64,000 nt of DNA from Chamaecrista fasciculata. Its lineage: Eukaryota > Streptophyta > Magnoliopsida > Fabales > Fabaceae. The position numbers and the translations under genes are program-made. Under the pieces are notes generated by a model. The model saw only the letters and a list, made by a program, of their open reading frames with translations. It was not told the DNA's origin and did no database searches. Of the stretch, positions 47,442 to 59,199 are shown one piece after another (the first letter of the stretch is position 1; every line of letters starts with the position of its first letter). The stretch is from contig QANZ01050548.1 in the NCBI GenBank assembly GCA_003254925.1, positions 1 to 64,000 of the forward strand. Direction: 5' to 3'.

Positions 47442-48024
47442 GGCCAAAATGCAGAAACACCCCCTGAGTTTTAGGTTGGGTGCACATAACATCCCTGAGT
47501 TTTCAATTTGTACAAATAGGACCCCTGAGTTTTCAATTACGTGCAAATAACACCCTTATGTTAAACTTTTGGCCAAATTAGTGAGGGTATAATGGTAATT
47601 TCATAAAAAATATAGGCCAAAGTTCTATTTTGATCCTTCAAGTTTGCTCAAAGTTTCATTTTGGTCCCTCAAGTTTTTTAAAAGTTCCACCGTTAGTCTC
47701 TCTCTAATTTCTATCAATTTTTTGGACAAAATAAATGTGGACGCCAAGTTGATAGAAATTAGAGAGAGACTAACGGTGGAACTTTTAAAAAACTTGAGGG
47801 ACCAAAATGAAACTTTGAGCAAACTTAAAGGACCAAAATAGGACTTTGGCCTATATTTTTTATGAAATTACCATTATACCCTCACTAATTTGGCCAAAAG
47901 TTTAACATAAGGGTATTATTTGCACGTAATTGAAAACTCAGGGGTCCTATTTGCACAAATTGAAAACTCAGGGGTGTTATGTGCACCCAACCTAAAACTC
48001 TGGGGGTGTTTCTGCATTTTGGCC
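47442..48024. mobile_element. 583-bp near-perfect palindromic element, filled/empty site pair
   Basis: Starts GGCCAAAATGCAGAAACACC and ends GGTGTTTCTGCATTTTGGCC. The two arms of about 280 bp match almost completely, leaving a loop of about 20-30 bases near 47715-47745. The inner part (47614-47852) is a GGCCAAAG Mutator-like MITE. Unit 2 of the tandem duplication (near 50120-50132) has only a run of T at this site, so the insertion can be seen against its empty site; the target duplication lies within the T run. Confidence 0.85.
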
Positions 48025-48692
48025 TTTTTTTAAGTTAATTCTTTTTAAAATTTTCTTTTACAAGTTGGTCCCTCATATTTTCTATTTTTTATATTATCAA
48101 TGTTAGTCATTTTATCTAATTTTTAATAATACTGTTCGTGGATGACACGTTATGTTTAAAGTGATAATACTATCATTATTAACAATCAGGTTAAAGTGTA
48201 CTTTTGGTCCCATAAATTTTGTTCAGGTCTCAATTTGGTCCTATAATTTTTTAATTACACTTTTAGTCTCATATTTTTGGATTAGGTTACAAATTTAGTC
48301 TTGTATCATTTTTGGTGCCTTATAATATAGGACCAAATTGTATAAGACTTAAATGTATAAAATTAATGTTTGTCGTTGCTTGTGCACACCTGAAACTTGG
48401 AGATTTGCAGGAAGGTTGTCAAACTCTCAAGTTAACCAATTCGTATTAATTCATCATCAGAACTCAAATTTTACAAAATCTAATTGATTTCAAGTAAAAT
48501 TGTAAACTTAGGTAAACTCAAAAAGTTTGCCAGCGAGTTAACAATTTCATTATAGTCACTATAATATAATATTGCCTCATACATCAAATTCTCATGTTCT
48601 TATCTCATAATCTTTTCTCTAGCATCTTCATGTCCTTAAGTTGAAATACTATAATTCCTTTGTCTACGGATTTTTAGTATGAGAGTTATTAT

Positions 48693-48950
48693 TGTTGGAA
48701 AAATAATAATATTTATAAAAATAACCGCTCCCCTCGAGAATAACTAGAGAAATAAGATGAAGAAACACAATCACAACACAAGAGAAATTAACGTGGAAAA
48801 CCCAAACCGGGAAAAAAACCACGCTCGTTGCCAGAAAACAACCAAAGAAAAATACTATATGAAAATTGTTACATCACACAATATTCTCTCAACCCTTATT
48901 CTAAGTACATACGCTCTCACAAAGCAACTATTTAACTACACCTTTCACAC
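48693..48950 (+). repeat. Truncated LTR piece at the unit junction
   Basis: TGTTGGAAAAATAATAATA to CTTTCACAC matches the first half of the solo LTR at 50790. It then jumps to (TA)n and the upstream module. The join 'CACAC|TATATATA' is the duplication junction. Confidence 0.7.
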
Positions 48951-50880
48951 TATATATATATATATATTCACACATATAATTAATAACGTACGTTCTTCAT
49001 TGGTGTTACGTTCTAGACATATAATTGATAACGACATTGCAATTCTTTACTGGTCTAGTTGATGATGAATCACGTGCAAGGCGACAGGTTGAAATAACTT
49101 ATCGACAGGAAGAATACAATTTAGACATAAAAGGTGAATGCATTATTAAGGGTATAAGCAGAATTATTGAAGCTATAATTGGCTTGGAAGACACATGAGC
49201 ATGAACTAAAAAATAAACAATTTGATTAAAATGTGTTGACTGATAATAACCATTTTTGTTCACATATATGACCCTCGAAAGCCATACTAAAAGATACATG
49301 ACATTCCATTTTCTGTGTGGCTCACATTCACTAGTGGCACCGGGGATTACATTCTCTCTCTTATTAAGATATGAGAAAGAGAGATAATTTCTTGCTCAAA
49401 GTGCATAATTTTTGTTCCACAACTTTTGTTTAAGTCTCAATTTAGTCCAATAATTTTTGTTGTTAGACTTTTGATCTTATATATTTTGCTCATGTTGCAT
49501 ATTTGGTCCCATATAACTTTTGGTCCTATATTTTTTGGTCAGGTTGCAGAATTGGTCTCATATTTTTGCAAAAAAGTTTTCATTGTCAGCCCCACCTAAC
49601 CCAAAGATATGAGACTAATTATGCACCTGACCCAAAGATATGAGACCAACTTTGCAACTTAACCAAAATATATAAGACCAATTCTATAACCTAACCCAAA
49701 AATGTTGGACCAAAACTGCAACATAGGACCAATCAGCAACTTTAGCAAAATATATGAGACCAAAGTTCAACAAAAAAAAAGTTATAAAACCAAATTAAGA
49801 CCTGACCAAACTTTATGTGACCAAAAATGTACTTTGGCCTAATTTCTTTTAAAAGCTATCCATATAATTTATATCATTTTTTTTACCATTATAATTTTTG
49901 TGTAATTTCTTTAGTTAAGATGAATTTTAGTGAGAAGTATCAAAATTTTTAGCATGCATGCAGTGGAGATCCACATTTCATTGATTCAAGCATTTTGAAT
50001 TAGAGATCGATATGACCAAACCAGGGTATTCCAATTTGGTGGTGCTTGAGTTGGAAAAAAAAAAATAAAAAAAGAGCAAGGAATCAAATTTTATTTTGAT
50101 CTCTTATATACACATGAGCAATTTTTTTTTTAAGTTAATTCTTTTTAAAATTTTCTATTACAAGTTGGTCCCTCATATTTTCTATTTTTTATATTATCAA
50201 TGTTAGTCATTTTATCTAATTTTTAATAATACTGTTCATGGATGACACGTTATGTTTAAAGTGATAATACTATCATTATTAACAATTAGGTTAAAGTGTA
50301 CTTTTGGTCCCATAAATTTTGTTCAGGTCTCAATTTGGTCCCATAATTTTTTTAATTACACTTTTAGTCTCATATTTTTGGATTAGGTTACAAATTTAGT
50401 CTTGTATCATTTTTGGTGCCTTATAATATAGGACCAAATTGTATAAGACTTAAATGTATAAAATTAATGTTTGTCGTTGCTTGTGCACACCTGAAACTTG
50501 GAGATTTGCAGGAAGGTTGTCAAACTCTCAAGTTAACCAATTCGTATTAATTCATCATCAGAACTCAAATTTTACAAAATCTAATTGATTTCAAGTAAAA
50601 TTGTAAACTTAGGTAAACTCAAAAAGTTTGCCAGCGAGTTAACAATTTCATTATAGTCACTATAATATTGCCTCATACATCAAATTCTCATGTTCTTATC
50701 TCATAATCTTTTCTCTAGCATCTTCATGTCCTTAAGTTGAAATACTATAATTCCTTTGTCTACGGAGTTTTTAGTATGAGAGTTATTATTGTTGGGAAAA
50801 TAATAATATTTATAAAAATAACCGTTCCCCTTGAGAATAACTAGAGAAATAAGATGAAGAAACACAATCACAACACAAGA
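48782..50880. repeat. Tandem duplication, unit 2
   Basis: Second copy of the unit, 2099 bp, lacking the palindromic insertion of unit 1. Same inner order: module (48950-49250), foldback (49397-49839), exon 4 relic (49977-50057). It runs into the intact solo LTR at 50790. Confidence 0.85.
49977..50057 (-). pseudogene. SABATH exon 4 relic, 3' end (unit 2)
   Basis: Same sequence as 47276-47362, carried along by the tandem duplication. Confidence 0.65.
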
Positions 50881-51530
50881 GAAATTAACGCGGAAAAGCT
50901 AAACCGGGAAAAAAACCACGCCCGTTGCCAGAAAACAACCAGAGAAAAATACTATATGAAAATTGTTACATCACACAATATTCTCTCTCTCAACCCTTAT
51001 CCTAAGCACACACACGCTTTTACAAAGCAACTATTTAACTACACCTTCCACACTCTACTAATAACAATAGAAGAACTCTAAAATAGAAGAGATGAAGGAA
51101 TTTAAAAGTCAAATTCAAAGCTTAAAGTGTATTGACTTGGTGCACTTGTAAACTTGTATTAGGCCTCCTTTTATAGTAGTTGAGCCTCTCCTATAATTGC
51201 TAATCAAGCGATGTGGGACTTCTTAAAATACCTCACAATTGCTAACCAAACAATGTGGGACTACTTAAAACCTCACCTACCTCCATTTTCAATCAAATAC
51301 CCAACAATTATTAGTACTTCAATTTCAGGGCTTGAAAGACAAGACAAAAGATGATGAGATAAGAGCATGAGAACTAAGGGTTTGAGGCAATATTACAGTG
51401 ATTATGACAAAATCACTAACTTGATGATAACTTGTGAGATTATTCGAAATGTAGGAGTTTACATGGAGTATAATTTTACAAAATTTGAGATTGAAGACGA
51501 ATTAACACGATTAACTATGTATACACATAA
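50500..51530. repeat. Inverted repeat flanking the solo LTR
   Basis: The sequence left of the LTR (about 50510-50785) returns in reverse complement to its right (about 51312-51530): e.g. 'ATATTGCCTCATACATCAAA' with 'GTTTGAGGCAATATTACAG', and 'AACTCAAATTTTACAAAATC' with 'AATTTTACAAAATTTGAGAT'. Before the LTR arrived this was a foldback of about 500 bp. Its left arm is duplicated with the tandem unit (48400-48690). Confidence 0.6.
50790..51306 (+). mobile_element. Solo LTR, 517 bp, target duplication ATTAT
   Basis: Starts TGTTGGGAAAATAATAA and ends CAAATACCCAACA. ATTAT lies on both sides (50785-50789, 51307-51311). Contains GGAAAA...AACCGGGAAAAAAACC and a TATA-like TTTTATAG near 51170. No internal region remains. 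It sits between two arms of an inverted repeat of flanking sequence (see 50500-51530). Confidence 0.8.
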
Positions 51531-51536
51531 AGACAT

Positions 51537-54500
51537 TGTGTAGAATAGAAGAATAGGGAAAAAAATCGCGCCCTTATTCACAATAATGGAGGAATATATT
51601 CAAGGGGCACAACATGTGCTCGTCACGTGAAGCTTATAACTTAGCAAGATATTATACTATGCTATTTACAAAAAAGCCCCTAACTATATATTTACAATAT
51701 ATTGTTCACCCCCCTACACATTCTCAACTTGTGCCTAAAAGATTGAAACTGTGGAGGAGCTAAAGCCTTGGTAAAAAAATCAGCCAATTGTTGTGAACCA
51801 GGAATGAAAAAAGGTTGAATAAAGCCCTCTTTAAACTTGTTACGAAGAGTATGACAATCAATCTCGATGTGCTTGGTACGTTCATGAAAAGTAGGATTAG
51901 AGGTGATATGGATGGCAAGTTGATTGTCACATCAAAGCGGGATAGGTTGTTTGATGAAAATCTGAAATTCCTTCAAGATATATGAAATTCAAAGCAGTTC
52001 ACAAAGAGTGGAACCCATACTCCGGTTCGGCCTTGCAAAAAGAACGAGAGACAGTGGCTTGTTTTTTGCTCTTCCATGAAATGCGAGATCCGCCGACGAA
52101 GATGCAAAAACAAGTGGTGGAACGACGAGTGGACGGAAAAGCACCCAGTCACTATCACAAAAGGCAGAAAGTAAGTCAAAGCAACTGTCCCTGTGATAAA
52201 AAATGCCCAAAGAAAAAGTGCCTTTAATATAACGAGCAAGAGAAACAACAGCAGACCAGTGGTGTTGACAAGGAGCCCCAACAAACTGACTTAATTGTTG
52301 TACTGCAAAAGATAAATCAGGACGAGTCATGTTAAGATAAAGGAGGCGACCAATCAATCGCCGGTATTGCTCAAGGTCTGCCAAGAGAGGAGAAACATCT
52401 TTGAAACGCTCACCTTTGGCCATAGGAACGAGGGCAGGATTAGCATAAGTTAAACCAAGACTTGTAATAATATCTTTAACATATTTGGTTTGAGAAATAA
52501 AAACACCCTTTGTTGTATGATGAATCTCAATGCCCAAGAAATAACGAGCCAGACCCAAGTCCTTAATGTGAAAGCTTGATGAAGATAGTCTTTAACTCTC
52601 AGAATGTTAATGTTAGAATCACCAGCAATCAAAACATCATCTACATAAACAAGAAGGATTAAGAAGCAAGATTCTGTCGAATAAATGAATAAGCAGTGGT
52701 CATGAGAAGATTGAGAGAAAACATATTTAAGAGTTTTTCTGTAAATTCAGCATTCCATTGTCTCGATGCTTGCTTCAAACCATAGAGAGATCTCTTTAAA
52801 CAAAAAACATGATCAGGAGCAGCATGTGTAAAATCATCTGGGGGCACCATGTAGACCTCTTCATCCAAAAAAAAACCATGGAGAAAAGCATTATTAATGT
52901 CAAGAGGGTGAATACACCAATTTTTGCTTGCAACCACAGCAAATAAAATTCTTATAGTCACCAACTTTGCCACAGGAGAAAAACTATCATAGTAGTCAAC
53001 ATCAAGAGTTTGGTTATATCCTTTGGCAACTAAGCGGGCCTTATATCGGTCAATGAAGCCATCTGGTTTAAATTTGATCTTATACACCCACTTAGAGCCG
53101 ATGGGTTTCTTACCCGGGGCTAAAGGGACAATGCCAAGTGTGATTCTTTTCAAGTTCAATAAGCTCTTGTTCCATATCTTCAATCCATGTTGCTGTTTTA
53201 ATAACTTCCTTATAAGTTTGAGGTTCTTGCACAGCTTGAACATTAGAAAGAAACAAATGATGAGTGGTAAGATTACATATATAGTCTTGTAACCATTGAG
53301 GTGTAGACCGTGATCGAGTACTGTGGCGAGTTGGTGCCAAAGGAGGATGAGATACTGTGTGGGTAGGAGGGAGGNGTAGGGGGAGGCAGCATGTTCGCTA
53401 GAAGGAGTGGCAACAATGGAGTCAAGTTCAAGATCATTGATAGTCTGGTCATGAGAGATAGAGGGCAAAGAAATTTTCTAGTAGTTGGAGTGGATTGTTG
53501 CTCAGCAAAAGGAAAAGACTCCTCATGAAACACAAAATCACGAGAAACTATCAACTTGTGAGACGAAAAGTCATAAATTCTGTATGCCTTAAAGCCAGAG
53601 GCATAACCAAGAAAAATGCCACGAAAAGATCTAGTATCAAACTTATCTTTATGTGGCTTTGTGTTGGCAGCAAAGCATAAACACCCAAAAGTTCGCATTC
53701 TGTCATAAGTAGGCGGTTTCCCATAAAGCCTTTCATATGGAGTGTTTCTGTTAAGCACAGAAGAGGGAATTTTGTTTAAAATGTGAACAGTAGTCATAAT
53801 AACCTCTCTCCAAAATCTTTTAGGTAATTTACTATGAAACATTAGTGCCCGAGCAATTTGAAGAATGGATTTATGCTTCCTCTCCACAATGCCATTTTGT
53901 TGAGGGGTATAACAACATGTTTGTTCATGTATAATGTCAAGTTTCTGAAAATCTTGAGTGCATTTAGAATTAACAAATTCTGTACCACGATCAGATCGGA
54001 CCACTTTCACCAATTTGTTAAATTGGGTACGAACCATGAGAGATAAATTTTCTAGTAAACAAGCAATGGAATGTTTGTGTGGCAATAGGAAAACCTAGGT
54101 TGCTCGACTGTAGTCATCTACCACTGTTAAAAAATATCGAGCAGCATTAAAAACACTTGATTGACTGTAAGGGCCCCATAAATCAATGTGAATTAAATCA
54201 AAGATAGCATCAGAAGTTGTGACACTACGAGGAAATGGTAATCTTTGATGCTTAGCTTGATAACATTCATTACATATAGTAGAAGTGTCATGAATACAAT
54301 CAGCAATAACATCTATTTTCTTTAGAACATTTGAAGGTGTATGTCCTAATCTCTTGTGTCAAAGTTGTCCTGTGTCAATACATGTATTAAAAACTTTGGT
54401 ATGTGAACTAGTAAGACTCCTATCACAAAATACATCCAAAAGATAGAGGTTGCCCGCCACTCGTCCTTTAGCTAAAACAACATTAGTCTTCGGGTCCTGA

Positions 54501-55600
54501 ATAACACAACCACACATATCAAACTTGACAGCAACTGATAAGCGTACAAAAAGCTGATTAATAGAGATAAGATTATAATGAAAGTCAGGAAGTAATAAAA
54601 CTTCCTCTAACACCAACTGATCAGTAAGTTGGACTTTGCCAACTTGTTTAGCAACAAGGAAAGAGCCATTAGGGAGATATACTTTGGTGGGTGGAGTAAG
54701 GGGTTTGAGATTCTGCAACAACTTTGGATCAGAACACATATGGTTAGAAGCACCAGTATCTAGTATCCAATATTGTGAAGTATTAAGGATAGAAGGGGCA
54801 GTACCTGCGAAGCCTCCCAAGTGTGCTACATTCACATGTTCCACACTCTTTCCCTTAATGTGCTTTTGCAATTCCAAAATCATGGACATCATAATATTCA
54901 GGTCAGGTTGCTCAGGCTCGAGAGGTGATTCTGACACAACATTATTAGCAAAAACTCTCCTTCATGTAGCTTTCTTCTTCCCTTCCTTGAGGTCCTTATA
55001 CCATTATGGGAATCCATGGAGCTTAAAGCAAGAGGCCCTAGTATTTCCATTGACATGACAGAAGTCACAGACTTTTTCCATTTTCTCTTGTTTACGTTCC
55101 TCTTTAGTCTTAAAACCCTGAGAATCACCCTAAGACTTAGTAGACTTAACCATCATAGCAAATGAATCCACAGAGTTTCCAACATTATAAGTGAGAGTAA
55201 CCTCTTGTTGTTTCTCTACTTGTAAAACCATTGAGAATGCCTTATTGGCACTAAGTAGAGGGTCCATATTAAGAATCTAAGTTCTAACAGCATCCAGACT
55301 AGAATTAAGACCCATTAAAAATTGAATCAACTTCAAAGAACTATCAAACACAGTCATCTTACGATTAATTCCACAAGTGCAGCCATCACAATGACATTTT
55401 GGAATAGGGGAAATCCGTCCCCATTCCTCCCAAGAACGATGCAATCGATTGTAATAATTAGTGAGAGTATTCGTACCTTGTTGAATGGAACTCATATCAC
55501 GCTGAATCTAATACATCAAGGGTCCTGAGCTAAGTCCATATCGCTCCTCATACAAGGTATGACAAAAGCCCCTAACTATATATTTACAATATATTGTTCA
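51537..55600 (-). mobile_element. Ty1/copia element, decayed, with target duplication GACAT
   Basis: GACAT flanks it (51532-51536, 55601-55605). On the minus strand the order is gag-like (about 54.9-55.5 kb), protease (LDTGASNHMCS, near 54.75 kb), integrase (VRSDRGTEF and QQNGIVERKHKS, 53.5-54.1 kb), reverse transcriptase (52.0-53.3 kb, with [12 protein letters not shown] and [11 protein letters not shown]) and the start of RNase H. The 3' LTR (51537-51711) follows a purine tract; only about 40 bp of the other LTR remains. It is broken in several places, I estimate five or more. It lies in the 3' flank of gene E; the matching flank of gene D is empty. Confidence 0.88.
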
Positions 55601-55708
55601 GACATATATAAAACTTTAAGAGTTTGACAACCTGGATTGTATGTTTAAATTACGTTTAAATGAGACATTTCGGTTGATCCATCCCACACATTGAATTCAT
55701 GAATGAAT

Positions 55709-58700
55709 TCAAGCATTTTTAACCAGAGAAATGACCAAGAGAGGGTATTCCAATATTGGCATGAGTTGGGCAACCTTGTTTTGAAACCTCATAAATAGTT
55801 CATCAATCATCATTATGTCTTCTTCTTCTTCTCCAAAATGTGCCTTCAAAATAGGTTCCATCACAGCTCTTATGCATTTGGCTACGAACTCTCCTCTCTC
55901 ATTATCATCCACAAAATCACTTCCATCTTCATCTAAGCTTGATCCATCCCAACTTGTTCTTAGACTCTCCATTCTTTCAACACTAAAACTCCCTTCTTCC
56001 TTTATTATTTCTCTCACTTCCTCAACCGTAGGATAGTAATTTGGGATACCAAAACCATCCAATTTTTCTCCTTCGATCAAATTCTGCATCATTAATTGTC
56101 AACAATTACATTACCAATAACAAACATATAATTATAATTTAAAAGTTTCGAAATAAAAATTATATGACAGAGTACAGACAGTTTGGCAGTTGTACTTGTC
56201 TGAGAGAAGTTGATGATTAGTTTTAATTTTTATATGGGCAAGACTTAGGTAAGGTTCCTTATATCTTTTATACGGTTCTCTAATCAACATTTGACACGTG
56301 ACAAAAATTTTATGCATGACCAATCATGTTAGAGAAAATATTAAACACACATTTTTGCATGAAGATCATAGAAGAAAGAGAATGTAAATCAATTTTATGA
56401 TGGAAAAAACTTTATAACAAGGATATAAGGAACTTTACCTATTCCTTTTTATATATTCTTCAAAAATGTTATATAAAAGTAAATTTTATTAGTATGTATT
56501 AGTATTAGTATTTTATGACATCTTACAAAAATATATTGGACTAACCGACAGGATCAAAAGTCAAAACCATATATATATATATAATGACGACTAGTGTTTT
56601 GCATGTCCTAACTCCTAAGTAGTACATACATAAGTAATTTCAAACTTGAAGTTATAACAAATGTAATACATATACCTGTAAGACCATTTCAGCGAGTAAT
56701 ATGTGAATGAGGCCTGCAGTAGTTAAAGATTGAGAAGCATGATAGCTGCCAATGAATGTTAAAAGCATGGCTCCTCCTAACACAAGCTCTTGTGAACGTG
56801 ATCTCAAAAATATTCTGAAGTCTTTACTAAACTGCTCAAAGTAGCATTCATGAATACGCTTGTCATCATTCAACCCTTTTGGAACCTGATGTTTGTGAAG
56901 CATTTTGTTACATTCATGATCATTATTCATATATCTTTGAAGACTAATTCTTTTTTTTTTTTATAAGAAGCGAAATTCATTAAAGACAAGAAAGATGAAG
57001 ACTAATTCTTGATTTTGTGTGAAAGAACCCTATTATTAAGATTTTATTTCATTATATATATATATATATATATATTCTGTTACTATATATATAAAATGCA
57101 ACCAAAATTAACTTTGAATCTTGGAAAATGTCAAATATTGTAAAAAAAATAAAATTAAGAGAAAATATACTATTGGTCCCTGAATTTATACCGAGTCAAC
57201 AAATCAGTCTCTAAACCCTCAAATTACACGAGTTGGTCTCTAAAATATAGCAATTGTCAACTATTTGGTCCATGAATTTAAATTGATTTTATACTTTTTG
57301 GTTTTTGAATTGCAAAAAATTAATACTTTTTGGTCCTTAAATTTATAATGAATTTATACTCTTTGGTCCTTTAATTTGACTCATGAACAAATTAAAATGG
57401 TTGACGAATGCAATAATTCATGTATCAAGTTGTATATTTCAATTATTTAGGGACTGATTAATTGACTTGGTAAATATTCAGGGACCAAAAAGTAAATTTT
57501 CTCTAAAATTAAAAATATTTATTATTTTGAGTGAAATTTTTTTAAAAAATAAAATCTTTTGTACAAAATCAAAGGGTTTAAGAATTTTTTACACTATGCT
57601 ATCAAGTTGAGTGTTTATAGTTTATGCATAATTAATAACTAAAGCTTTTAAAAATTTTAACGTATTTTAAGATTAGGCCAAAGTCCTATTTTGGTCCCTC
57701 ATGTTTGGTCAAAGTGTCGTTTTGGTCCCTTAAGTTTTTTTCGTTCCGTTCTGGTCCCTCATGTTTGCTCAAAGTTCCGTTTTGATCCCTCAAGTTTCTA
57801 ATAAGTTCCAACGTTAGTCCCTGACTCTTTTCCTTTCACTTTTTCTGTTGAAAAAAAGAAAAAAAAAACTAACTTTTATCTCCCAACAATTTTGATCTTT
57901 TACAAAAGGGAACGACCTTAATGCAAAAGAGCAAAATTATTGGGAGATGAAAGTTTATTTTTTTTCTTCCTTTTTTTATCGGAAGAAGTGGATGGAAAAA
58001 AAGTCAAGGACTAAGGGTGGAACTTTTTGGAAACTTGAGGGACCAAAATGGAACTTTGAGCAAACATGAGAGACCAAAACGAAATGAAAACAAATTGAAG
58101 GACCAAATCGGAACCTTGAGCAAATAAGAGGGACCAAAACCAAGCTTTGAGCAAACATGAGGGACCAAAACCGAGCTTCGGCCTTAAGATTATATATATA
58201 ACTGACCTGAGAGAGCCATTGGAGAGAGTAAGAAGAGTGAAAGAAATGAATAGAATTGGCAGGATAAAGTCTGCCATAGAAATTGCCAGGTGTTGCATTA
58301 ACGAAACACTTTGGGATGAATCGTTTATCATCATCATCTTCCTGCTTAAGTAATAGCTTGTAATAGAACCGTGGGAGTGACTTAAACACTGAGTTGAAAT
58401 CATTCCCAAACAAGTCATTAAGAAAAATCTGCAAATCCGGTGCATCAACTTTCAATTTACCACTTGCTTCATTAACAGTGGCGATTATAGTAGCCGCCGC
58501 CAAAAGTGCATTAGGTCCTGACGAACACCCTAAATCCGCCACTCTAAAACAACTAATTGGAACCCTACTTTTGCAGTACATCTTCATCACGCTTTCTTCA
58601 AGCATTGGTTTCACTCTCACCATCGCCTTTCTCTACAAATAATTAACGCAATATTATGTATATATATAAATAATAACACAATTATTTAATTTGTATTCAA

Positions 58701-58819
58701 AAGCGTTGAAAGTTAATAATAATATTATTACATACTTGTAGCAACGAATTTTTGGCGTAGCTTGTTTCTCCGTCGCCGCCAACCATGTGAAGGACTTGCT
58801 CAGTAGACATGGCTCCCAT
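55709..58819 (-). CDS. SABATH methyltransferase, gene E (4 exons, 364 aa, intact)
   Basis: SAM-dependent methyltransferase of small metabolites, cytosolic by family. Exons: 58736-58819, 58207-58632, 56676-56885, 55709-56083; introns of 103, 1321 and 592 bp all start GT and end AG, and codon phase is kept. Start MGAMSTEQVLHMVGGDG (an internal ATG four codons on aligns with the start of gene A); [53 protein letters not shown]; exon 3 [19 protein letters not shown] and [11 protein letters not shown]; exon 4 [27 protein letters not shown] and final VISLVKNA. The length is normal. The exon 3 loop is about 11 residues shorter than in Clarkia SAMT, and the Trp of 'CCLIWQLL' there is not conserved (TTAGLIHILL). 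GlnTrp in SSYSLQW is also seen in coffee N-methyltransferases, but the substrate cannot be inferred. Confidence 0.9.
57155..57510. mobile_element. Foldback repeat in intron 2 of gene E
   Basis: GAGAAAATATACTATTGGTCC at the left pairs with GACCAAAAAGTAAATTTTCTC at the right, with 'TTTGGTCCTTAAATT' inside. Non-coding. Not seen at the matching place in gene D. Confidence 0.55.
57676..58183. mobile_element. Mutator-like MITE (GGCCAAAG family), intron 2 of gene E
   Basis: Ends GGCCAAAGTCC and CTTCGGCC; TTAAGATTA flanks both sides (57667-57675, 58184-58192). It is the same insertion as 36332-36834 in gene D: same site relative to exon 2, same 9-bp duplication. Confidence 0.85.
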
Positions 58820-59199
58820 TATAATTCACAAATCAAAAGAGATGTATTTGTGTTGAAAAGATGAGGTTGCTTACTTGCTTAGCGTCGGACCATTTTCTAA
58901 TTTCTATAATGTTTTTTTAGGAACTTTAAATGTAAATTTAGTTTTTCAAGTAAAACAAATGGTAGTGATAAACAATGAATGGTCTCTATAACTTGTACGT
59001 AAGGTCATATGAGTATCTGACAATAACAGACTCGTTGAACATTTTTCCTTTCGGCTAATAGCCCAAAACTATAACTTTTTTCCATATATATATAAAAAAA
59101 AAAAACTACAACTTTTTCTCTACGAAGAAAAAAACTATAACTTTGTAATTAACATGTGAAAAACACAATAACTTATTCATGAAAAGAGATAGCAAGAAG

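Larger units (their letters stand above)
46091..48781. repeat. Tandem duplication, unit 1
   Basis: This is almost identical to 48782-50880: the first kilobase shows no difference by eye, the later part a few substitutions and short indels. Contents in order: truncated LTR piece (46091-46258), upstream module, foldback repeat (46705-47146), exon 4 relic (47276-47362), the 583-bp palindrome (47442-48024, only in this unit), non-coding remainder, and the start of the next truncated LTR (48693). It starts exactly at the single N at 46090. Real recent duplication and unmerged haplotypes are both possible. Confidence 0.85.

Noticed and set aside
47625-47841. Two nearly identical 65-codon frames on opposite strands
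   Set aside because: Again the arms of the 583-bp palindrome.
52450-55528. Plus-strand frames over the decayed copia element
   Set aside because: Antisense shadows of the minus-strand retroelement sequence.
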